64,000 nucleotides of DNA, taken from positions 372,001-436,000 of the forward strand of contig NZ_MDHN01000029.1 in NCBI RefSeq assembly GCF_001757105.1, read 5' to 3'. Each line of letters begins with the position of its first letter. The first letter of the stretch is position 1. Both the position numbers and the translations under genes were made by a program. Below are positions 38,483-46,135 of the stretch, one piece after another. The notes below the pieces were generated by a model that searched no databases, was not told the DNA's origin, and saw nothing but the letters and a program-made list of their open reading frames with translations. Origin of the DNA: Alteromonas confluentis. GTDB lineage: Bacteria; Pseudomonadota; Gammaproteobacteria; Enterobacterales; Alteromonadaceae.

Positions 38483-39048
38483 TAATAAGCGTTTGGCGTT
38501 GCCCAGGTTTTACCGATGACAGATAGGTCTTCACAGCCTTTGTACATGCCGGGAACAGGGTCGTAATGCAGTGTTTTAGTGGCTCCCTGTTGCGAGGTGT
38601 AGTAATGAAAAACGATGAGCTCTTTGGTTTCTCTATAGCCTGCGGCAACCTCGGAATCCGGTAATTCGTCGTAGCTATAATCCTCAAGGGCAGAGACTAT
38701 CCCATGATGTTTTTTATCGTCTCCGGAATGCCAGCTCTCACCGAAATTTGATTTCAGCCAGTTATCTAAAGCATCCAGTTTTCGAGAATAATCAGCGATA
38801 TGTTGCTCGCCGTACACTTTGAGGACAAATGCCTTCATTTGCTCTGGAACCTGACAGGCCAGTGCCCCCGGCGTATCAGTATCGGGGATTATCTGGTGTG
38901 ACAGCACTTTGAACATAGTGAAGTACTTACCGGCAAACGTGCCGGAAGAGGTAGCCGACTCAGCAGCAGTTGCCAACCGCGTATTTAATGTTGCCAGACC
39001 AATCGCTCCACTCAACTTCAGGAACTCTCTTCGCTTTAGTGAATTCAT
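38482..39048 (-). CDS. Gluconate 2-dehydrogenase subunit 3-type small subunit, Tat signal
   Basis: A 188-residue protein using the ATG at M-N-S-L-K-R-R-E-F, which directly begins a twin-arginine signal (K-R-R-E-F-L-K-L-S-G). The mature part has Q-I-I-P-D-T-D-T-P-G-A, the recognisable stretch of the gluconate 2-dehydrogenase subunit 3 family (partner of GMC flavoproteins). Its start lies one base from the ThuA-like stop, and the ribosome site GGAGGAG lies inside the end of that gene. The protein is expected to escort the GMC subunit to the periplasm. Confidence 0.9.
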   Translation of the reverse strand: MNSLKRREFLKLSGAIGLATLNTRLATAAESATSSGTFAGKYFTMFKVLSHQIIPDTDTPGALACQVPEQMKAFVLKVYGEQHIADYSRKLDALDNWLKSNFGESWHSGDDKKHHGIVSALEDYSYDELPDSEVAAGYRETKELIVFHYYTSQQGATKTLHYDPVPGMYKGCEDLSVIGKTWATPNAY

Positions 39049-39049
39049 G

Positions 39050-40210
39050 CTATTTTTCTCCTCCCGCGTTGTTAGTGGCCAAATCATCTGTACATTGCCC
39101 GCTTTCCTTGCCTGATGACGCCCAGATTAATCCGTTTTCCAGCAGTCTGATGGCATATGCATCTGAAAAAGACTCAGCTCTGTGACCGATAGCGGTATAG
39201 AACACTCTGCCCTGACCCGCGCACTTTGCCCACACAATCGGATGATCGCCCATCGCCAGAGATTGACCGCCAAAACCCAGTGGCTCGTAGCTGCTTTCAT
39301 CGATAGTAACAATCACTTGTACATCCTTGCTGCGGGGAGACTGTTCAAAGGAATACCACTCTTCGCTCATCTCAAAGGAAGCTGGCAAATCTTTCGTCAG
39401 AACGGGATTGTTACTCTCTGTAATCAATCTGGCTGGCTGAAATTGGGGAGACATAGGATGACCGCTGAAACGGGCTGATATAAGTTCATCGGCATACCAG
39501 TCCCAGAAATATTGCAAATCGCCACCGGCACCATGTACGGCAACAAACCCGCCCCCGCTTTCAATGAACGCCTTTAATGCATCTCTTTGAGAGAAAGTCA
39601 GTGCATCACCGCTGATGTTATTCCAGACAATGACATTAAACTGCGACAGATCGTCTGCATTAAATACGCCCGCTTTGTCAGTGAAAAAGATATCCATACT
39701 GTTCTTGGCGGCTAACTCTTTGAAGGCGGGGACAGACGCTGTTATGGCTTCACTGTGAACGAAGCCATTCACTTTTCCAAACACCAAAATGCGTTTGCTG
39801 TTCTCTGCTGCCGGTATATCAGGGCGAATGTTGTCGTAACGGGCACAACTCGCTGTCTTGGCCGCGTCAGTCATCAATGTGCTTTCTAAAAGACGTGTAA
39901 TTTCAGACTTTGTTTTTTCATCCACATGGATGATGTGCTGTTGAAAAAGGAAAGCCGGAGAGATGATATTGCCGAAACGTTCATCCAGCGGAAAATCACC
40001 GAACGGCTGCGCGAATTTTTTTGCCGTAATTGGCGAAATCGCTGCGAGTTCAGTTAATAACACTTTGTTTCTGACTACGTCAGATAGCGGCATATCCAAT
40101 GTGTAGTGAGCACGGGCTGCGGGACAGTCATCCAGCGAGACATCTTGTGCAGCATAAGACGGTGAGACGCACAAAAATAATATGCATATGAACGGGACTA
40201 AATGTTTCAT
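39050..40210 (-). CDS. Secreted ThuA-like domain protein
   Basis: A 386-residue exported protein. The chosen ATG follows AGGAGATAGA and starts a Sec signal peptide (L-V-P-F-I-C-I-L-F-L-C-V). Residues about 20-135 are of no recognised type; from about 140 a class-I glutamine-amidotransferase-like ThuA domain follows (R-I-L-V-F-G-K-V-N-G-F-V-H-S, then G-G-G-F-V-A-V-H-G-A-G-G). ThuA proteins act with dehydrogenases in 3-keto-sugar metabolism (trehalose use in Rhizobium and Agrobacterium). Tight coupling to the Tat subunit and GMC gene supports a shared oxidative glycoside route in the periplasm. Confidence 0.87.
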   Translation of the reverse strand: MKHLVPFICILFLCVSPSYAAQDVSLDDCPAARAHYTLDMPLSDVVRNKVLLTELAAISPITAKKFAQPFGDFPLDERFGNIISPAFLFQQHIIHVDEKTKSEITRLLESTLMTDAAKTASCARYDNIRPDIPAAENSKRILVFGKVNGFVHSEAITASVPAFKELAAKNSMDIFFTDKAGVFNADDLSQFNVIVWNNISGDALTFSQRDALKAFIESGGGFVAVHGAGGDLQYFWDWYADELISARFSGHPMSPQFQPARLITESNNPVLTKDLPASFEMSEEWYSFEQSPRSKDVQVIVTIDESSYEPLGFGGQSLAMGDHPIVWAKCAGQGRVFYTAIGHRAESFSDAYAIRLLENGLIWASSGKESGQCTDDLATNNAGGEK

Positions 40211-40242
40211 TCTATCTCCTGATAATGCCTTTACGTGATAAT

Positions 40243-40267
40243 AAAAAGCCCCGGCCTTCACCGGGGC
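40243..40267 (-). terminator. Terminator between membrane-protein gene and thuA-like gene
   Basis: Arms GCCCCGG and CCGGGGC (40248-40254 and 40261-40267) around a six-base loop, followed on the - strand by TTTTTAT. This suggests the upstream membrane-protein gene is largely a separate or attenuated transcript. Confidence 0.75.
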
Positions 40268-40299
40268 AACACCACTGACACATGGGTGCAAAGACGTAT

Positions 40300-40788
40300 T
40301 TAAACTTTATGTGCGTAATCGTTCAGCGCGAGGCGGATGGTAATGGCAGCGACAAGCCCACCCAGACAAATTCCCCAGATTGTTTTCACTACAGCGGCTG
40401 TACTGAACGCGAGGGCTTCGATATTTACAGCAAAAGTGAGCAACGCAAAAAAGCTTAATGACAGGGCCGCACCAAATACAGCAAACACCAGTGCGCGAAG
40501 CACCGGATGGGACGGAAGCCAGGATGTGTGACCGGATTCTCCGTTGATGTGCAACTGGCCGTTGCGGATACGCTTGCGGGTAAGAAACGAGGGAAAGAAA
40601 GCGCCCATAAAGCCGATTGCCAGCCCCTGAGGAATGCTGTCAATAAACAGACCGCTGTCGCCCTGCATAGGCACCACGTCCAGCCCGCCAAAGATCAGGA
40701 AAACAAAAAACAAACTGAATAAGCCGTTGATGACCGCTCCTACCACGGTTTCAACGCTTTTGTAGCGGTTCAGGGTCATATCACTCAT
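40300..40788 (-). CDS. Uncharacterised four-helix membrane protein
   Basis: A 162-residue protein with about four hydrophobic segments (about 15-40, 50-65, 95-118, 125-150) and a short basic middle loop (R-K-R-I-R-N-G-Q-L). I do not recognise a family. It lies upstream of the ThuA-like/GMC genes on the same strand but is separated from them by a clear terminator. The ATG at M-S-D-M-T-L-N-R-Y is used; M-T-L-N-R is an alternative. Confidence 0.75.
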   Translation of the reverse strand: MSDMTLNRYKSVETVVGAVINGLFSLFFVFLIFGGLDVVPMQGDSGLFIDSIPQGLAIGFMGAFFPSFLTRKRIRNGQLHINGESGHTSWLPSHPVLRALVFAVFGAALSLSFFALLTFAVNIEALAFSTAAVVKTIWGICLGGLVAAITIRLALNDYAHKV

Positions 40789-41046
40789 TTTGTTATTATC
40801 CTTTTCAAGTTTTTAACAAAATGTAACTTACGTAATTTCTTCAATACGAACAAATTATTTATTTGATGCCATGTATTGATAAAAACTATAGATAAAAAAT
40901 CCCGAACCGTTCGCCCTGCTTACGGGTTGTGTCAGGTTTAACCATTAACTCAAACTATACAACCGCCAAAAATGATTATTATTCCTGACGGTTAATTCAC
41001 GTTATTTTTACAGTTAAGAAATTAATTTTTGACATCAGGACGTACC

Positions 41047-42363
41047 ATGATCAACCGCAGACAATTCCTTGCTATGGCCTCTGCCACTATGAGCGCACCG
41101 CTTTTTGCCAAAGCCGCCTCTTCATCTTTACCGGCTGGCGGTCAGTTTCCCGACAATTTTCTATGGGGTGCAGCCAGTGCGGGCCATCAGGTTGAAGGTA
41201 ATAACGTTAATTCAGATATCTGGTTACTGGAGAACGTAAAACCCACGCTTTTTAAGGAGCAGTCCGGTGATGCCTGTAACAGTTTTGAGTTGTGGGAAAC
41301 CGATCTGGATTTGTGCAGCAATCTGGGATTCAGTGCTTACCGCTTTTCCATTGAATGGGCACGCATCGAGCCTGAACCGGGCCTGTTCAGCCAGGCAATG
41401 ATTGACCATTACAAACGCATTATCGACGGCTGCCACAAGCGTAACATGGTACCTCTGGTGAGCTTTAATCACTTTGCCAGCCCGGTATGGTTTGCTGCCC
41501 GTGGCGGCTGGACCAACCCGGAAGCGCCAGCCCTGTTCGCCAACTATTGCAGTAAAGTTGCCCTACAGCTGGCTGATGGTATTGGTTACGCGGTTACCTT
41601 CAACGAACCTAACTTGCTTCGCTTGCTAAAAGTGCTCGGCGTACCGCCGTTTGTATGGGACATGCAGGAGAAAATGCTGGCAGCCGCAGGTCGAGCCACG
41701 CAGTCTGAGCACTTTACCGGCCTAAATGCCGCGCGCATGCAGGATTTAGATGTAATGAATCCCATTCTGATAGAAGGCCACAAAGCGGCCCGTCAGGCCA
41801 TTAAAGCCGAGCGCAGTAATCTTGATGTCGGCTTTACCCTGGCAATGCTGGATGATCAGGAAGCCGGCCCGGGTTCTGTTCGTAATGAAATGCGTCAGTA
41901 CAACTACGGTGACTGGCTGAAGGTAGCAGAAACCGATTTTATTGGCGTACAAAACTACGAAAAAGTCGTGTGGGATAAGAATGGTCATGTTCCCACGCCA
42001 GAAGATGCAGAGAGAAATCATTCAGGTAGCTGGATAGAGGCTTCCTCACTGGCAAACTGCGTAACCTACACCTACGCAGAAACCGGCAAGCCAATTCTTG
42101 TGACAGAGCACGGTATTGGTACCGAAGACGACAGCCAACGTGAGCGCTTCATCAAAAACTCGCTGACGCATTTACAGAGTGTAATTGATAAAGGCGTGCC
42201 GGTGAAAGGTTATATTCACTGGACGCTGCTGGACAACTTCGAATGGATATCAGGCTATGAGCCAAAGTTTGGTTTACACACCGTAGACAGACAAACCTTT
42301 GAGCGGAAGCCCAAGCCAAGCGCGCTGGCTTATTCGAAAATTCTCAAACAAAACCGTGTGTAA
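41047..42363 (+). CDS. GH1-family beta-glucosidase, Tat-exported
   Basis: A 438-residue glycoside hydrolase family 1 enzyme. The ATG at M-I-N-R-R-Q-F begins a twin-arginine signal, and an upstream TTG extension is unlikely. Acid/base Glu187 sits in T-F-N-E-P and nucleophile Glu354 in V-T-E-H-G, where the common motif is T-E-N-G. The C-terminal W-T-L-L-D-N-F-E-W segment for glucose-site binding is intact, so the enzyme should be active on beta-glucosides, probably in the periplasm. It is divergent from the membrane-protein gene across an A/T-rich 258-bp promoter region and is followed six bases later by a GST gene. Confidence 0.93.
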   Translation: MINRRQFLAMASATMSAPLFAKAASSSLPAGGQFPDNFLWGAASAGHQVEGNNVNSDIWLLENVKPTLFKEQSGDACNSFELWETDLDLCSNLGFSAYRFSIEWARIEPEPGLFSQAMIDHYKRIIDGCHKRNMVPLVSFNHFASPVWFAARGGWTNPEAPALFANYCSKVALQLADGIGYAVTFNEPNLLRLLKVLGVPPFVWDMQEKMLAAAGRATQSEHFTGLNAARMQDLDVMNPILIEGHKAARQAIKAERSNLDVGFTLAMLDDQEAGPGSVRNEMRQYNYGDWLKVAETDFIGVQNYEKVVWDKNGHVPTPEDAERNHSGSWIEASSLANCVTYTYAETGKPILVTEHGIGTEDDSQRERFIKNSLTHLQSVIDKGVPVKGYIHWTLLDNFEWISGYEPKFGLHTVDRQTFERKPKPSALAYSKILKQNRV

Positions 42364-42369
42364 TTCACC

Positions 42370-42984
42370 ATGGTAACCTTGTGCGCCTCGCCAGGCGCCT
42401 GTTCGCAAATCTCAATTATTATGCTGGAAAAAGCGCAGGTAAATTATGCCCTGCGCGCCGTACACCTTGCTAAGGGCGAACACAAAACCACGGAATATTT
42501 GTTTGTAAATCCCAAAGGGAAAGTGCCAGCTCTGCTGACAGATACAGGCGTGATTACAGAAACCCCGGCGATTTTGCTGTTTCTGCACGGGCAGTTTCAA
42601 CACGCAGGAATATTGTCTTCCCAGATAAGTACCGTTGAAGCGGTAAGCGACCTGAGCTGGTTTGCCAGTACCATTCACCCGCTTATTACACGGTATTGTA
42701 AGCCCGAGCTATTGGGTGTGAGTCATGATATTGCTGCAGTGAAAGCCAATGCTGAGAAGCAACTGCTGGCCGCCTACCGAAGCATTGAGGAACGCCTTTC
42801 TACCCAACCATTCTGGTATGGCAACAGCTGGGATGCCCTGGATATTTACCTGTTCTGGACGGTAAACCGACTCAAACGCGCCGGATTTTCATTCGCCTAC
42901 GCCGATACGGTAATACAACATTATCAACGCTTGCTCTCTGACCCCGTGATTAAACGGGCGCTGAATAAAGAACGGGCGTTGTGA
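42370..42984 (+). CDS. Glutathione S-transferase-like protein
   Basis: A 204-residue protein with an N-terminal thioredoxin-like domain (about 1-78: M-V-T-L-C-A-S-P-G-A-C-S, K-G-K-V-P-A-L-L, E-T-P-A-I-L) and an all-helical C-terminal domain. The S-P-G-A-C-S stretch matches the beta-type bacterial GST active-site region, with Cys/Ser candidates. It starts six bases after the beta-glucosidase stop, so it is co-transcribed. In aromatic-glycoside breakdown it could conjugate or cleave an electrophilic aglycone, but the substrate is unknown. Confidence 0.88.
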   Translation: MVTLCASPGACSQISIIMLEKAQVNYALRAVHLAKGEHKTTEYLFVNPKGKVPALLTDTGVITETPAILLFLHGQFQHAGILSSQISTVEAVSDLSWFASTIHPLITRYCKPELLGVSHDIAAVKANAEKQLLAAYRSIEERLSTQPFWYGNSWDALDIYLFWTVNRLKRAGFSFAYADTVIQHYQRLLSDPVIKRALNKERAL

Positions 42985-43007
42985 GCCGTTTTAAAAGCAC
43001 GACATAA

Positions 43008-43050
43008 AAAAAAGCAGCCAATCTGCTAATGCTGAAAGGCTGCTTTTTTT
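43008..43050. terminator. Bidirectional terminator
   Basis: A 12-bp perfect stem (AAAAAAGCAGCC at 43008-43019, GGCTGCTTTTTT at 43038-43049) with T-runs on both strands, between the GST gene and the converging aromatic operon. Confidence 0.9.
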
Positions 43051-43092
43051 GGTTTTGCGAACCGGCGCAGTGCTCATATTGAGCGCATGCGG

Positions 43093-43953
43093 TTAAATCA
43101 CTTTCGAAACAAACACCGCAATTTCGTCTCGCAAACGGGTATCAGACGTTCCTAAATGCCCAGCTACTGAGTAGTGATTATGGCCAGACAGCACCATACT
43201 TTGATCGAGTTGCTGATTGGCTTCCAGGCGGAACTGTAACAAGCCCAGATACTCCTGTTGGAATCGGGGCGGATCGAACTCTGTGCACACCACCATCAAA
43301 GGTATCGGTGAAGCGGTTAAAGCCGGTAACGGCATGCGCTCTGAATACAATGCAGATTCGCCGTAATATTGGGTATCCCGTTCGTCCAGGGGCGTGGCAC
43401 CGTAGAGGCCCGACAGTAACACCGCGCCGCGTACATCCGTCTTATCTGCATGAAGTTGTAAATAGGTGGCAACGTGGCAGGCGCCTGCAGACGTACCGCA
43501 TAATACGATTTTGTCTGCATCGCCTCCGTGTGCAGCAACATTGATTTTCAGCCATTGCACCACCAGCCCAAGATCTTCACCGCCGGTTGGCCATACGAAT
43601 TCCGGAGCCAAGCGGTAGTTTATTACTACGCCCAGCCAACCCTGTTCTGCCGCCATGCGGCCTACGCAGGCGTTATACCAGCGTTCGTCGTCGCCTTTGT
43701 CACCTTTCAGAAAGCCGCCACCATGCACGAAAACAAATACCGGTTTTCGGGTGGCAGCGTCGGGCTCGCCCCCGTAAATATCCAGCACTTGCCTTTCGTG
43801 CTCGCCGTAGGGTACATCGGTGGCCGTAGCGGGCTGGCGCTGCACCAGTGCGCGCTGCTCTTTATCGAAAGCCTGTTGCATGCCCTGCATCATAGCGGGG
43901 CCAAGCTCCCGCCCAAGGGCTGCAATTTGTTGTCGCACAACCGGGTCCTGCAT
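43093..43953 (-). CDS. HSL-type alpha/beta hydrolase
   Basis: A 286-residue cytoplasmic esterase/lipase of the hormone-sensitive-lipase group. The oxyanion motif H-G-G-G-F lies near residue 76 and the nucleophile elbow G-T-S-A-G about residue 153; the late H in S-G-H-N-H-Y completes the probable triad. No signal peptide. It is the last gene of the leftward aromatic operon, 18 bp after the fumarylacetoacetase-type gene. It may open an ester or lactone or act as a C-C hydrolase-like esterase. Confidence 0.9.
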   Translation of the reverse strand: MQDPVVRQQIAALGRELGPAMMQGMQQAFDKEQRALVQRQPATATDVPYGEHERQVLDIYGGEPDAATRKPVFVFVHGGGFLKGDKGDDERWYNACVGRMAAEQGWLGVVINYRLAPEFVWPTGGEDLGLVVQWLKINVAAHGGDADKIVLCGTSAGACHVATYLQLHADKTDVRGAVLLSGLYGATPLDERDTQYYGESALYSERMPLPALTASPIPLMVVCTEFDPPRFQQEYLGLLQFRLEANQQLDQSMVLSGHNHYSVAGHLGTSDTRLRDEIAVFVSKVI

Positions 43954-43971
43954 GGTGAGCTCCTGTTCTGA

Positions 43972-44796
43972 TTATTCTGCAGAAATGGTATTTACCAGTG
44001 TGCCCATAGGGCCGATTTCTACCGTTACCGTGTCGCCAGGTTTCATCCACAGAGGTGGGTTACGTTTTGCGCCAACGCCGCCCGGCGTACCACTGGCAAT
44101 CACGTCACCTGATTTCAGCGGAGTGAAGCTGGAAATATACGCAATCACCGTGGCGATAGGGAAAATCATGTCACCAATAGGTTGTTGTTGCACGATATTA
44201 TCGTTCAGGCGAGTCGTTACGTTCACTTCTGAAAGATCACCTGCCTCGTCCGGCGTTACCATGTAAGGGCCGAACGGGCCGGTGGTTGGGAAGTTTTTAC
44301 CCGGCGTAAACTGACGGCTGTGCCACTGCCAGTCGCGTACTGACGCATCGTTGAAGCAGGCATAACCGGCTACGTGCGACATGGCATCATCTTCTGAGAT
44401 GTAACGTCCGCCTTTACCAATAATCACCGCCAGTTCGCCTTCGAAGTCGAGCTGGGTAGACACTTTCGGCATCACGATCGGTTGTTCATGGGCAGACAGA
44501 GAATCGGCAAAACGCACGAAAATAGAAGGGTGATCGGTAGCCGCACGCCCGGTTTCCTGACGATGGCTTTCGTAATTGTGACCCACACAGAATACTTTGC
44601 CCGGATTAGGGATCACCGGGGCTAATGTAACATCACTCAAAGCCAGCGTTGCATCGCTTTCCAGCGATGCCAGTGTGCCGTCGTTGATAGCTGTTTTTAA
44701 ATCGGCAGCGGTAGCCGTTAAGTCGGTAATGGTTTCGCCATTCAGTCGACCGAAACCCGCTTTGCCATCGGCAGTCGTAAAGCTTACGTATTTCAT
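43972..44796 (-). CDS. Fumarylacetoacetate-hydrolase-family protein
   Basis: A 274-residue protein of the FAH superfamily, whose members hydrolyse or isomerise acylpyruvate-type ring-cleavage products. Signature segments are K-V-F-C-V-G-H-N-Y and D-F-E-G-E-L-A-V-I-I-G-K-G (metal-binding Glu residues), G-P-F-G-P-Y, and the terminal S-G-T-P-G-G-V-G. The size fits cytoplasmic acylpyruvase or 2-hydroxyhepta-2,4-diene-1,7-dioate isomerase-like enzymes. It follows the ring-cleavage dioxygenase gene by 22 bp, as expected for the next step of a meta-cleavage path. Confidence 0.92.
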   Translation of the reverse strand: MKYVSFTTADGKAGFGRLNGETITDLTATAADLKTAINDGTLASLESDATLALSDVTLAPVIPNPGKVFCVGHNYESHRQETGRAATDHPSIFVRFADSLSAHEQPIVMPKVSTQLDFEGELAVIIGKGGRYISEDDAMSHVAGYACFNDASVRDWQWHSRQFTPGKNFPTTGPFGPYMVTPDEAGDLSEVNVTTRLNDNIVQQQPIGDMIFPIATVIAYISSFTPLKSGDVIASGTPGGVGAKRNPPLWMKPGDTVTVEIGPMGTLVNTISAE

Positions 44797-44818
44797 AATA
44801 TGTTCTTCCTAAAAACGA

Positions 44819-45706
44819 TTAATTCAGCGGCTCGGGTTGCCAGGTGCGATGAAAACGGAAAGTTTCTTCAGCCACTTTCAGGCCAGCAAAATCTTTGTCT
44901 GACATGCCCCATTGGTCGATGCGGTTTTCTGGCCAGGTCCAGTCTTCCGGTGCGCCCACTTTGTAGTCTTCTGGCACTTTCTCTACTGCCGTTGAAAACT
45001 CCACAACCGCACCAAATGGCGCAATGTAATAAGCAAACACGTTATCGCCGGGGCCGTGTCGGCCAGGTCCCCAGGCGGGCGTACGCTCGTGATCGCGCAG
45101 ACGGCCAACACCACGCATAACGGCATCGGTATCTTTCATTTCAAAGGCAATGTGGTTCAGTGAACTGAAGCCGGCACGGGCAAACGCCGTGCTGTGATGG
45201 GAATCGTTACAACGCACGAAAACCATGCCTTTGGTGCGATCGGATACACGGAAATTCAGCACTTCTTCCACAATATCGGCGGTACGCTCAGCGTCGGTGG
45301 CATTGAACACAACGTGGGTGAGTTTTACCGGCAAGTCATCATCGTCGATGGTTTGCGCTTCTTCGGTGTTAACCAGAAAACGCAGCAACTCGCCTTCTGG
45401 CAGTTCAACAACAATGCCTTCCCCGCCACCCAGATCCGTGCAGACTTCAGGCCGACAAGGGAAGCCGGACTGAGTCACACGGTCTTTTAGGGCAGAAAGC
45501 TCGTCGTTATCACAAACAAAGGTGACGCTGCGCACGTATTTGCTGTCGCCTTCTTCCAGTGCGACAAGGTACGGGAATGCGCCAGAACCACGAATGTAAT
45601 GGGTGTTGTTTTGTACCGCTGCCAGGTTGGTTTTCCACACGTTCACCAGAAAATCTGCGGCGTCGGCGGCATCGGGCAGCACCATTTCGATACTACGTAA
45701 TTTCAT
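44819..45706 (-). CDS. VOC-family extradiol-type ring-cleavage dioxygenase
   Basis: A 295-residue protein with tandem vicinal-oxygen-chelate modules. Candidate iron ligands are His in L-N-H-I-A-F-E-M-K, a second His in the R-H-G-P-G-D segment or L-T-H-V-V-F, and Glu in the C-terminal I-A-P-F-G-A-V-V-E-F, close to the extradiol dioxygenase signature. Such enzymes cleave catechols next to the hydroxyls. Gene order (flavin hydroxylase, HbpS-like, dioxygenase, FAH hydrolase) fits a meta-cleavage pathway. It starts immediately after the HbpS-like stop. The precise catechol is unknown. Confidence 0.87.
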   Translation of the reverse strand: MKLRSIEMVLPDAADAADFLVNVWKTNLAAVQNNTHYIRGSGAFPYLVALEEGDSKYVRSVTFVCDNDELSALKDRVTQSGFPCRPEVCTDLGGGEGIVVELPEGELLRFLVNTEEAQTIDDDDLPVKLTHVVFNATDAERTADIVEEVLNFRVSDRTKGMVFVRCNDSHHSTAFARAGFSSLNHIAFEMKDTDAVMRGVGRLRDHERTPAWGPGRHGPGDNVFAYYIAPFGAVVEFSTAVEKVPEDYKVGAPEDWTWPENRIDQWGMSDKDFAGLKVAEETFRFHRTWQPEPLN

Positions 45707-46135
45707 TTACAGGTTCTCCAACTGCGCGGCAACGGCATCGATACCCGCCTGCGCACATAATTCATCGTTATCACCGGTGTCGCCACTGATGCCGATAGCA
45801 CCGAGAATGTTACCGTTGGCGTCTTTGATCAGGTTTCCACCCGGCGACAGCGCCAGCTCAATACCGTTGATAGCCGTTACGCTGGCGAAAAATACCGGGT
45901 TGTTCTTTGCTTTCTCAGCAATGTCACGGGTATTAAAACCCATGCCCAGCGCCCCTTTGGCTTTCGCCATGGCAATGTCGAAACGGTACAAGCTTGCCTT
46001 GTCTTCTCGCTTGAATGCCACCGGATGCGCGCCGGCGTCCAGCACCACCACTGCCAAAGGCTTAATGTTGTTTTCGGCTGCGTAAAGTCGCGTACCGTCG
46101 ATAATTTTTTCAGCTAATGCGAGTGTTAGTGTCAT
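45707..46135 (-). CDS. HbpS/GlcG-family (haem-degrading-type) protein
   Basis: A 142-residue cytoplasmic protein of the GlcG/HbpS family (PF03928 type), with the typical A-V-V-V-L-D-A-G-A-H, central G-M-G-F-N and late G-A-I-G-I-S-G-D-T-G-D-N-D-E motifs. Members occur in many oxidative catabolic operons; function is unclear, with haem or cofactor binding and redox protection proposed. It overlaps the hydroxylase gene by four bases and abuts the dioxygenase gene, so it is translationally embedded in the pathway. Confidence 0.9.
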   Translation of the reverse strand: MTLTLALAEKIIDGTRLYAAENNIKPLAVVVLDAGAHPVAFKREDKASLYRFDIAMAKAKGALGMGFNTRDIAEKAKNNPVFFASVTAINGIELALSPGGNLIKDANGNILGAIGISGDTGDNDELCAQAGIDAVAAQLENL

